Origin: Candidatus Heimdallarchaeota archaeon LC_3
GTDB lineage: Archaea; Asgardarchaeota; Heimdallarchaeia; Hodarchaeales; LC-3
Length of the DNA: 64,000 bases
Assembly: GCA_001940645.1 (NCBI GenBank)
Contig: MDVS01000048.1
Coordinates: forward strand, 1 to 64,000
Direction of reading: 5' to 3'
The notes under the pieces are model-generated. The model made no database searches. It was not told the origin of the DNA and worked only from the letters and a program-made list of their open reading frames with translations. The position numbers were made by a program, and so were the translations under genes. Below are positions 35,993-44,060 of the stretch, one piece after another; position 1 is the stretch's first letter; each line of letters starts with the position of its first letter.

Positions 35993-36004
35993 TCTATTAT
36001 TAGA
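35993..36004. promoter_or_regulatory. Operator-like palindrome 2 upstream of padR
   Basis: TCTATTATTAGA differs from the first site at one position. The extended match is TATTAGAAT followed by AGG here replaced with GGG. With the first site it makes a pair on the same helix face. Both are likely targets of the PadR protein. Confidence 0.55.
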
Positions 36005-36311
36005 ATGGGGTTAAGATTATTAACAAATAATTGGATTTTACGGATACAAAAAAATTAGATCCTTCTATTCAAAAAAAAGGGTTATTAATTGAAAAACAGA
36101 AAAATTACATAAAAATAAAATTATTCAAATTTCTAACAGAAACTACATCGACTCAGCAAACCTTTTATCAAATCTATTCTCTAATAATCTATTTATGTTA
36201 TTTTTTCACTTCTATAAATTTCTTTGAACTCTTCACAAACTAATGCCATCGTTTCTGTTGCAGTAATACCTAGTTTATTACATCCAAAATTTCTTTAAGT
36301 TGCTTAGAAAT
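36005..36311. other. Intergenic region with a possible decayed reading frame
   Basis: About 300 bases lie between the PadR operators and the end of the geranylgeranyl reductase gene. On the minus strand 36193-36308 reads SKQLKEILDVI, then after a one-base shift KLGITATETMALVCEEFKEI and YRSEKIT with a TAA at 36193-36195. The helical, charged character looks like a protein C-terminus, but there is no start and the frame is broken. A plus-strand open frame at 36031-36243 looks non-coding. Confidence 0.3.
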
Positions 36312-37685
36312 TTAGAAGCTTTTCATATAGCTTGTAAACCAAGGAACAAACTTAGAATGCCAAGCGTTATATCCCGCTGAAGTAGTTGGAAATTGTTTCA
36401 TAAGTTCTTCGACTTTTTTTGTACCCTTTGCTAATTTCCTGAATTTTAACATTAACAGGTATCTTGGGGATGCTCTCATCACTTTCCATAATAATGAGGA
36501 TGTTGAAATACCTTCTCCACTATTAATTCTAGAAAAATCTTCAACGGTTAGGACTTTTCTTCTTAAAACATAATCCAATCCCTTCATCTTCACTGCTGCT
36601 AGTGTTTCCTCAAATAATTGAGTCTTACAATGAAGCGTACCAAAAGCTTCCATACAATTTTTGTTATATTCCCATAAAGCTTCGGTAGAGGGTTTGCCAT
36701 TTTCGATTGCTTCTACAGCTTGCTTACCTGCATAATAACCAGCCATTAGAGCAGGTCCATGACCTTCAGCAGTAAATGGATCAACGTGAAATGCTGCATC
36801 ACCGGCAGTTAAGAATCCGTTAGTGACAGCATTAAAGAGTGGATAACGGGTAGGTATTGTGTATCCCCCTGCTTGTAATATTTCATAATCTTCTGGTTTA
36901 AAGAACTTATGAGTAACTTTATTGTAAATATTGCGCATATTTGCACCTTTATTAGGATTAGAAAGTTTCCAACCGATACCCAAGTTCAATTCATAAGGAC
37001 CTTTAGAAAAGATCCAATAATAACCGGGTTCAGGTACTAAATTATTATAAATGAGGTATATTGCCTTGTGGTAGTTATGATCTTCCTCTTTTAATTTAAT
37101 TATCTCCCGATAACTAGCACAAATTTCATCTGGCTTCATTTCAAGTTCTAGGAGAGGAAATTTCTCATGTGGAAGAGTTTTACGTATTACAAAGTTTCTT
37201 CCTGAGCAATCAATAGTAACTTTAGCTTTAATTTGTTCTGTTTTATTATTCTCTTTATTTTTGAATTCTGCTCCAACAACCCAATCCCCATCTACTAATG
37301 ATTTTTTAGCATTCATATGAGGTCGGACTTCAGTTCCGACACTAATAGCTTGGTTAAGTAATCGTTTCCCGTAAATATGTCGATCAACAACGAATCCATC
37401 TCCAAATACATCAACTTCTTGATTTTCAGTTTGTATTACTAATCGTTCAATGATATCTGATATTTCATCACCATGAGGTAATTCTAAGCCTAATTTATCT
37501 TTAATCAAAGTCGGTGCTCTAAGATCTATTGCATCCCCGCAGGTTTTGTTTCCAATTTGATCCATAGATTTTGCATCTGTTAATATAACATATTTACCCA
37601 ATTTTGCTGCAGTATAAGCTGAAATAACTCCAGCAGGTCCTCCACCAACTACTAAGACGTCACATTCAGTCGTCAAAAAAATCAC
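36312..37685 (-). CDS. Geranylgeranyl reductase family flavoprotein
   Basis: A 457-residue FAD enzyme of the geranylgeranyl reductase family. The dinucleotide site is CDVLVVGGGPAGVISAYTAA at the N-terminus. GNKTCGDAID (about residues 45-54) is the family's conserved cysteine segment; GFLTAGDAAFHVDPFTAEGH (about 285-304) is the second FAD motif, and ALMAGYYAGKQAVEAIE follows. In archaea such enzymes saturate the geranylgeranyl chains of membrane lipids or quinones. The exact substrate is not visible, and several paralogues are usual in archaea. It is divergent from an HxlR regulator. Confidence 0.9.
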   Translation of the reverse strand: MIFLTTECDVLVVGGGPAGVISAYTAAKLGKYVILTDAKSMDQIGNKTCGDAIDLRAPTLIKDKLGLELPHGDEISDIIERLVIQTENQEVDVFGDGFVVDRHIYGKRLLNQAISVGTEVRPHMNAKKSLVDGDWVVGAEFKNKENNKTEQIKAKVTIDCSGRNFVIRKTLPHEKFPLLELEMKPDEICASYREIIKLKEEDHNYHKAIYLIYNNLVPEPGYYWIFSKGPYELNLGIGWKLSNPNKGANMRNIYNKVTHKFFKPEDYEILQAGGYTIPTRYPLFNAVTNGFLTAGDAAFHVDPFTAEGHGPALMAGYYAGKQAVEAIENGKPSTEALWEYNKNCMEAFGTLHCKTQLFEETLAAVKMKGLDYVLRRKVLTVEDFSRINSGEGISTSSLLWKVMRASPRYLLMLKFRKLAKGTKKVEELMKQFPTTSAGYNAWHSKFVPWFTSYMKSF

Positions 37686-37806
37686 ATTGAGGTTTTTTGA
37701 AAAATTATAGTGGTTTATTCTTTACACCAACTTTAATAAATTCACATTTAAAAATTAAGTAAACTAAATACAACCTGATTACACTTACAATATTTAGGGA
37801 AAAATC

Positions 37807-38247
37807 ATGGCTAAAGGGCATTTGTTTAGAGAAAATATTCGTAGCATTGTTGAATCTAATTTAGAAAATTTCTTGGAAGGAATAAATAAATTTGTAATCG
37901 ACAATTTAGAAGAACAGCCACTAGAAATGACTGAACTAAAAACTACGATTCAAAGTCTTGAAGGAAGCTTTGACCTTTTATCACAACGTTGGAATTTACA
38001 AATATTATATTCTCTTTTCTTTAAAGAGAGATTAAATTTTAACGTTTTTAAAAAAGTTCTTGGAATTAATTCTCGAACGTTATCTACTAAATTAAAGAAT
38101 TTAGCATCTAATAATTATCTAGAAAGAAATGTAACTGATGGTCCACCTATTTCAGTTGAATATTCTTTAACAGAACGAGGAAGAGACACTGTTCTATTAG
38201 CTTTACCACTTTTGTATAATTTTTTGAGTTACAAGGAAAAGGAATAA
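37807..38247 (+). CDS. HxlR-type winged-helix transcriptional regulator
   Basis: A 146-residue regulator. An N-terminal helical extension (residues 1-52) precedes the HxlR winged helix: DLLSQRWNLQILYSLFFKER, NFNVFKKVLGINSRTLSTKL with the recognition helix, and VEYSLTERGRDTVLLALPLL, where Y-x-L-T-E-x-G is a family mark. HxlR proteins usually act as dimers that respond to ligands or redox state. The gene is divergent from the geranylgeranyl reductase gene with about 120 bases between, so it may control that gene. Its start is ATG 37807 after a GGGAAAA stretch. Confidence 0.87.
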   Translation: MAKGHLFRENIRSIVESNLENFLEGINKFVIDNLEEQPLEMTELKTTIQSLEGSFDLLSQRWNLQILYSLFFKERLNFNVFKKVLGINSRTLSTKLKNLASNNYLERNVTDGPPISVEYSLTERGRDTVLLALPLLYNFLSYKEKE

Positions 38248-38630
38248 GCAAATAATATTATTTCTCACTAATATAATTATTTAAGTAATCATTGATCTTT
38301 TATGTTCAACATTTGAAGTAATAAGGGTCAAAATTTGAAATTCCTCCAGTCCAATATGTAGGATTTTAAGCAATGGGTAACTAACTTAGTTTAGCGATCT
38401 TTAATTTTTTTTATTTTTTGTATATTCTGGGGCTTGTTTAGTTTATTTTTTAATCTCCTTCAGATCTTAATACTGATTTTTCTTGAAATAGGGTTTTTTG
38501 CGTGTTAATAATGAAAAAGATCCAAATACTCTCAACCTGATTTTGACTGTTTCGGTCTTCTTTCGCATTTAATCTTAAAATCCAACATAAAAACATATCT
38601 TATTAGAGTTGAATAATTTTCGCTGTAAAT
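38248..38630. other. AT-rich intergenic region
   Basis: About 380 bases between the HxlR gene and the aminotransferase gene. I see T-rich tracts (for example around 38404-38420), which may end the HxlR transcript, and no open frame, tRNA or clear repeat. Confidence 0.4.
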
Positions 38631-39833
38631 ATGCTTAATACTTCAGAAAATATATTAGATTCAATTTCCTTTGGAAAAATTGTTCAAATTCGTGATAAAT
38701 TATTACAAGCACAAACTAGTGGAAAGAAAGTTTATCGTTTCGAATCTGGTGATCCTGATTTTTCCCCACCACCTCAAATTTTAACAGCTATTCAAAAAGC
38801 ATCAAAAGAAGGAAAAACTCACTATTCAGCAAATGCTGGTATTCCAGAATTACGCAAAGCTATAGTAAATAAACTAGAAAGTAAAAATGGGTTTACTAAT
38901 GTCACCACAGATAACATCTTTGTTACTAATGGTGGGATGAATGCCTTATTTGCAATTTTCATGTCATTACTAAATCCCAATGACGAAGTAATTATTCCAG
39001 AACCTATGTGGACTGAAATAGGCGAGAACATTAAACTTGCTCGAGGAATACCTGTTCCTGTAAAATTAACCCCCGAAACAGATTATGAATACTCAATTGA
39101 CAAAATAGAAGAAAAAATCACCCTTAAAACCAAAGCAATATATATTTGTTCACCTCATAACCCGACTGGAGCAGTTTTATCAAAAGAAAAGCTTCAAAAA
39201 CTTGTAAATTTATCAAATAAACACAATTTATGGATTGTAACGGATGAAGCATACGAAGACATTATATATCATCCATACAATCACTACTCCATCGCTTCTT
39301 TATCTCCCGATTATAGCGAAAAGATCATTAGTGCTTTTTCTCTATCAAAGAGCCACGCAATGACAGGATTACGAGTGGGATATATAGTAACATCTTCAGA
39401 AATATTGTTAAAACGTTTACCAAAAATATTACGGTGTAGTATTAATGGAGTTAATAGTATTACTCAATGGGGAGCTGTCGCAGCTTTGGAAGGAGATCAA
39501 AGTCATATAAATGTAATGAAAAATGAATATATGAAACGTAGAGATATCATGTACAATACTTTAAGCAATATTGAAGGAATAAAACCCTTTCTACCCCGAG
39601 GTGCTTTTTATATGTGGGTAGATCTAGAAAATCCTATTTATGAAAAACTACAATGTAAAACTGCTAATGAGGTTTCTGATTATTTATCTAATTTAGGAAT
39701 AGGGAATGCCCCAGGAGACTGTTTTGGATCATCCTGTCAAAATTCTTTACGCTTTGCGTTTAGCTGTTCCACAATAATGGTTGAAGAAGGAACAAAAGTA
39801 CTAAGAAAGATCTTAACAAAAGATCATTTCTAA
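38631..39833 (+). CDS. Class I/II PLP-dependent aminotransferase
   Basis: A 400-residue aminotransferase of the aspartate-type fold I. Marks: RFESGDPDFSPPPQILTAI (substrate-lid region), NIFVTNGGMNALFAIFMSLL, CSPHNPTGAVLSKEKL (N-P-T-G), TDEAYEDIIY (the PLP-ring aspartate and tyrosine), and SLSKSHAMTGLRVGYIV with the Schiff-base lysine (SLSKS). LRFAFSCS at the C-terminus holds the arginine that binds the substrate carboxylate. It could act on aspartate, aromatic or branched-chain amino acids; the sequence alone does not decide. No operon partner is visible. Confidence 0.93.
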   Translation: MLNTSENILDSISFGKIVQIRDKLLQAQTSGKKVYRFESGDPDFSPPPQILTAIQKASKEGKTHYSANAGIPELRKAIVNKLESKNGFTNVTTDNIFVTNGGMNALFAIFMSLLNPNDEVIIPEPMWTEIGENIKLARGIPVPVKLTPETDYEYSIDKIEEKITLKTKAIYICSPHNPTGAVLSKEKLQKLVNLSNKHNLWIVTDEAYEDIIYHPYNHYSIASLSPDYSEKIISAFSLSKSHAMTGLRVGYIVTSSEILLKRLPKILRCSINGVNSITQWGAVAALEGDQSHINVMKNEYMKRRDIMYNTLSNIEGIKPFLPRGAFYMWVDLENPIYEKLQCKTANEVSDYLSNLGIGNAPGDCFGSSCQNSLRFAFSCSTIMVEEGTKVLRKILTKDHF

Positions 39834-39943
39834 AAGCATTTCTTTTCCCTAACTCTTATCAAAAATATTTAACCTTTCAATCTAGGTTTATCACGAATAT
39901 TATGATGAAAAATAACTTATCATTTAAATTCAACTTTTGAAAT

Positions 39944-41851
39944 TTATGAATCAAATTTCATGCTTGAATCTAAAATTTTAATATTCTCGAGATAATTCTT
40001 AATCTCATCTATTTGTATTTCTTGAAATCTTTGGTTTTCGTCTGATCTAATGAATGTTTGACTAAATTCTTTTATAGCGTTTAATTCTTTAAGTATTTTA
40101 TCCTTTAACAGATTGTAACCTAAAGGATTGATGATATGGAGTGTTTGTTGCAATAATTTGTTTGCTTCTGCAAATTGTAATTCAGAAATTAGAAATTTTG
40201 CTTTTATAACATTAATCAGATATCGGTTTTTCAATAATTTTCTTGTTATTGAATATTCTTCCCATTGACCTATGACACGTTTTAGTTGCTGATAATTGTC
40301 AATTGTTTGTTGCTTTTTCCAGAAAATCAAATGGATTTCAGTTAATAATTCGAAAGCATAGGTTTTATACTTAAGATCTAAACCCTCTGTTTGAATAACA
40401 ATTTCTAGATTTTTCTCCACTTTTTTCATTTTATTTTCTTGAATTAAAATTAATGTTCTGACCAATAACAGTACGCTGTCTAAAATCACGCTATCAAAGG
40501 GAGGATGAGGAAATTTATTAATTATATCTGATGATTTAATTTCTTTTCCAGAAGTTAGATAATCTATTGCTAATTCTAATGATGCAAAACCTAAATTGCT
40601 AGGGGATTGCGTTTGTATGGCAAAATGTAAAGTTTTTTCATGATATTCATAAGCATCATCAATTTTACCCATTTGTAGATAAATCGAACCAAAAATTTTG
40701 TTTATTAAGTAGTTTATATGAGGATTATCTTTATTGCTATAAAGAGAGGTATTATCAACCATTGCAAGGGCAGAATCATACAAACCTTGTTCAGTATAGA
40801 TATTAGAAATCTCTAGCAGAGTTACTGTAATAAAATAAGCACCTGCACCGATTTTCTTATGGATTTCTAAGGATTGAAACAAATAATCTAGTGCGATTTG
40901 TAAATGACCAATCGTTGAATAAATTTCACCTATATAGAAAAGTTGATTGGCTATAAAATTATCATTATTCATATTCTTATAAATAGTTAACGATTCATTA
41001 TATGATTTGAGAGCAAGGTCTAAATTCCCTAATGATCGATAAGCAAAACCTAGATATCCTTTCACTAAGGCAATACTTACAGGATCTTGTGCAGATTCAG
41101 TCAATTTTAAAGCTTTTTGGTAGTATTCAATTGCTTTTGTGTAATCATCTTTATGACCTTGAATCGAGCCTAAATTATTTAAAACAAAAATTATATGATC
41201 AGTATTACCAATTTCAGTAAATATTTGAAGTGCACGTTCAAGATTTTCAGAAGCTTTTGCAAACTGTGCTAAGTCTATTTCAATAAGTGCAATATTATTT
41301 AGTGTCCCAGCTATTTTTGTTTTGTTTTTCACCTCTTCAAAACATTCTAAGGACTTATAATGGTGTTCTAGGGCTTTTTCTAAATTTCCTGTCGCCCGAT
41401 AGATTAATCCAAATTTACTATGTAACAAACCAGAATAAGCAGGATTAGTAGTAGTGGTTAAAGAATTAAGATAGCCCAATGCTTCATAATTTTTTCCTTC
41501 AATCCATAACAAGGCTAATAAATTGTCATAATAACAAGATTTAACAATGTCTGATGATATATTTTGAATTTGTATGTTGTCAAGGATTTTTTTAGCATCT
41601 GAGAGTTTTTTTTGCCTCCAAAGTACTTCACAAAATCTTAATCGCGTTTCTATATATAAATCGCTATCTAAAGAAATGTTTGTAGTTTTTTTGATGTTGT
41701 TTAAGATTGAATATGCTTTATCTAACTGACCCTTTATTATCAGTATTCGTGATGAGAGTAATTCTTTTTTAGTAAAAAGAAAACTGTTATTTACTTTTGA
41801 AAGAAGTGAAAGGTACTTGGTTGCTTGCCCGTAATCCCCAAACTCTATCAA
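39944..41851 (-). CDS. Tetratricopeptide repeat protein, N-terminus probably displaced by a one-base shift
   Basis: A protein of at least 635 residues composed of repeated TPR helices. Clear repeats include LLHSKFGLIYRATGNLEKAL, IALIEIDLAQFAKASENLER, LNNLGSIQGHKDDYTKAIEY and VKGYLGFAYRSLGNLDLALK, between about residues 140 and 350. It is a scaffold for protein interactions, cytoplasmic, with no signal peptide. The only start in this frame is TTG at 41851, but coding-like sequence continues upstream to about 41980 (SEKIKSLLNKGSYKEIIDTF). If one base is removed from the T run at 41987-41990, a GTG at 41996 would be in frame. The true protein is therefore probably about 48 residues longer. Confidence 0.85.
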   Translation of the reverse strand: MIEFGDYGQATKYLSLLSKVNNSFLFTKKELLSSRILIIKGQLDKAYSILNNIKKTTNISLDSDLYIETRLRFCEVLWRQKKLSDAKKILDNIQIQNISSDIVKSCYYDNLLALLWIEGKNYEALGYLNSLTTTTNPAYSGLLHSKFGLIYRATGNLEKALEHHYKSLECFEEVKNKTKIAGTLNNIALIEIDLAQFAKASENLERALQIFTEIGNTDHIIFVLNNLGSIQGHKDDYTKAIEYYQKALKLTESAQDPVSIALVKGYLGFAYRSLGNLDLALKSYNESLTIYKNMNNDNFIANQLFYIGEIYSTIGHLQIALDYLFQSLEIHKKIGAGAYFITVTLLEISNIYTEQGLYDSALAMVDNTSLYSNKDNPHINYLINKIFGSIYLQMGKIDDAYEYHEKTLHFAIQTQSPSNLGFASLELAIDYLTSGKEIKSSDIINKFPHPPFDSVILDSVLLLVRTLILIQENKMKKVEKNLEIVIQTEGLDLKYKTYAFELLTEIHLIFWKKQQTIDNYQQLKRVIGQWEEYSITRKLLKNRYLINVIKAKFLISELQFAEANKLLQQTLHIINPLGYNLLKDKILKELNAIKEFSQTFIRSDENQRFQEIQIDEIKNYLENIKILDSSMKFDS

Positions 41852-42121
41852 TGCTTGAATGAAAAATAATTTAAGTTCAATATCTTCAGTGTCGATGGTA
41901 TCAGTAAATGTATCAATAATTTCCTTATAAGAACCTTTGTTGAGTAAAGATTTAATTTTTTCAGAGGTTGTTATTGAATCATTCAGTTTTAAGCACTATT
42001 AATTATCTTTTGTAAACAAGAAAATCTCTAGATCTAAAAATCTTTGTAGTGTAAATATTCAAGATCAGATAATCAAGAACTTATCTGAACATTAGCATTT
42101 ACTTAATTCATGAAACTTCTC

Positions 42122-42685
42122 TTAATCACTACCAGATTCGATAACTGTTTCTTTTACGATCGGTAAAATTACCTCTGACTCTTCTGGGAAATAAAATTGT
42201 CTGAATCCAAAACACGTGTTACTTCGAGTATAAGTACAAGTCTCACATTCTTTCCAAGCATTTGGATCTCTAATTCTTGCAACAGCTATTCCCATATACA
42301 AACCTAATCCCAGAAGAATTTGAATAATTTGGAAAAAAATGTTTGGAGCAATTAGTATCGATAAGATTCCAGTTGCAATTCCTTGTCCTAGTAGAAATCG
42401 CATTGAGAATCTTGCATATTTTTTTGTTGTTTTAAGATATTTTATTTTCAATAATCTTAGCATAGTTGGAAGATACAAAAAGAAGGAGAGGACTAGTAAT
42501 TGTTCCCACGAAAAGAATTTTAGAAATCCAAACAGGATAATAAAAATTCCAAAAAGAAATCCGCTATAAAAGCCAGTGCACCCTAAACACAAAGATATTG
42601 AACGTATCCGTATCACATGGTTTCTATATTGCCAACACAATGGTGAATGAGCCAATGAGAGTTTTAGAAATCCTTTAAGATACAT
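42122..42685 (-). CDS. DUF2085 family membrane protein
   Basis: A 187-residue protein with four or five spans. The N-terminus carries HSPLCWQYRNHVIRIRSISL followed by CLGCTGFYSGFLFG, the DUF2085 pattern with its Cys-x-x-Cys motif in C-L-G-C-T-G. A second cysteine cluster (CETCTYTRSNTCFGF) lies near the C-terminus and is unusual for the family. The cysteines suggest metal binding or redox chemistry at the membrane. It starts 26 bases after the end of the zinc-ribbon frame upstream (42712-42984), probably in one transcript. Confidence 0.78.
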   Translation of the reverse strand: MYLKGFLKLSLAHSPLCWQYRNHVIRIRSISLCLGCTGFYSGFLFGIFIILFGFLKFFSWEQLLVLSFFLYLPTMLRLLKIKYLKTTKKYARFSMRFLLGQGIATGILSILIAPNIFFQIIQILLGLGLYMGIAVARIRDPNAWKECETCTYTRSNTCFGFRQFYFPEESEVILPIVKETVIESGSD

Positions 42686-42711
42686 TCATATACTCCTAAT
42701 ATTTGACTCTT

Positions 42712-42984
42712 TTAATACTGCCTTACCTGGCCTGGGTGGTCTGTTAACAGATAATAAATCAATGCTGCTACTGGACTCAAACAACAACAAAGAAGCAAAC
42801 AAATTCCATCATCATATTGATGACCAGTTGTTACTCTAACTGTTTATTGAGGCTGGTATGGTTGTTGTTGAGGATATTGTTGATATGTTGGAGGAGGTTG
42901 TTGACTACCTTGAGGAGCTCCACAATTAGAACAAAATTTTTCAGTTTCATTTAATTCGGTACCACAATTAGGACAAAATGCCAT
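42712..42984 (-). CDS. Zinc-ribbon protein, frame interrupted between ribbon and membrane segment
   Basis: ATG 42984 begins a 46-residue protein: MAFCPNCGTELNETEKFCSN with a double-CxxC zinc ribbon, then a Gln/Pro-rich tail (QQPPPTYQQYPQQQPYQPQ) and a TAA at 42844-42846. The same frame continues with GHQYDDGICLLLCCCLSPVA and ALIYYLLTDHPG to a TAA at 42712-42714. That tail matches the membrane part of the paralogues at 11737 and 12116. Either the annotated protein is the short ribbon alone (42844-42984), or the stop is read through or is a mutation. The placement next to a DUF2085 gene suggests a membrane context. Confidence 0.6.
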
Positions 42985-43307
42985 ATAATCCCACTTATGT
43001 AATTATATTGTCGATATAAACTAAATATTTAATTTTAGAAGAAAATATCTGAAGTAGGTTTAAGGTATTTTTTTTTGTATTTATAATTTTCTAGTTATCA
43101 GTACCGAATAGTAAGAATTTTTTGAGATTAAATCTATTAGAAAATTATTTTTTCCTTATCATTTTTTATTATGAGCAAGGTTAATCTTTCGAAATGTTTG
43201 CGATGTAAATGCTTAAAGAGATTTAAAATGATTTTTACATCAAATAAATTTTTACTCAATTGATTAGTTTGAAGTAATTATTAAGAATATCAAAATATTG
43301 TTTCACA
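42985..43307. other. AT-rich intergenic region upstream of the ABC transporter
   Basis: About 320 bases lie between the divergent zinc-ribbon gene and the ABC transporter operon. I see no open frame or RNA gene. It should contain both promoters. Confidence 0.4.
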
Positions 43308-44060
43308 ATGAAATCTAATACAAATCCTGAAATTCAAAATTTGAAAATAATTATCGCGAAAGGACTCAAAAAAACGTATTATTTAGATATGAGGGAAGTC
43401 AATGTAATTAGGAACATTGATTTACAAATTTTCAAAGGAGAATTTTTAATTTTAATGGGTCCAAGTGGTAGCGGTAAAACTACTCTCTTAAATCTTATTG
43501 GAGGCATTGATAGGGTCACTGAAGGTGAAATTGTTTATAATCTTAATAATCATCAATCTAAGGAAAAAAAAGAATATTTAGATATTACTAAACTTTCTGA
43601 TTCTAAATTAACATCGTTTAGAAGAAAAAATTTATCATATGTGTTTCAGTTTTACAGCTTAATTCCTACACTTTCTGCTAAGGAAAATGTTCAATTAATG
43701 GCTGAATTAATTGGATATAAAGGAAAAAAGCTTCAAAAACTATCAGAAAAATGGTTAGAAGTTGTGGGACTTGCAGAGAGAATGAATAATTTTCCAAGCC
43801 AATTATCTGGAGGTGAACGCCAGCGAGTAGCTATAGCAAGAGCAATAGCAAAAGAACCGAAAATTATGCTATGTGATGAGCCCACAGGACAACTGGATCA
43901 GAAGAATGGCAAACAAATAATGGAAACTCTTTACACTGTTTGCAAAACGACTGGTACCACTATTATGATGGTTACACATGATTCCATCTATAAATCTTAT
44001 GCTGATAGAGTGCTTTATTTGGAAGACGGAAAAATTATTGGAGAAGAAAAAGTGAAATGA
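43308..44060 (+). CDS. ABC transporter ATP-binding protein, LolD/MacB type
   Basis: A 250-residue ATPase. Walker A is [19 protein letters not shown] (about residues 50-68); the Q-loop is [13 protein letters not shown]; the signature is [20 protein letters not shown]; Walker B is [16 protein letters not shown]; the H-loop is MMVTHDS. These are features of the LolD/MacB group that powers FtsX-type permeases. Its stop codon overlaps the start of the permease gene (ATGA at 44057-44060), so the two are coupled. It probably drives mechanotransmission or export at the cell surface. Confidence 0.96.
   Translation: MKSNTNPEIQNLKIIIAKGLKKTYYLDMREVNVIRNIDLQIFKGEFLILMGPSGSGKTTLLNLIGGIDRVTEGEIVYNLNNHQSKEKKEYLDITKLSDSKLTSFRRKNLSYVFQFYSLIPTLSAKENVQLMAELIGYKGKKLQKLSEKWLEVVGLAERMNNFPSQLSGGERQRVAIARAIAKEPKIMLCDEPTGQLDQKNGKQIMETLYTVCKTTGTTIMMVTHDSIYKSYADRVLYLEDGKIIGEEKVK

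Noticed and set aside
36031..36243. Plus-strand open frame of 70 codons
   Set aside because: It starts with TTG, has low-complexity Lys/Phe/Tyr-rich content, no ribosome-binding site, and overlaps a better minus-strand candidate remnant.
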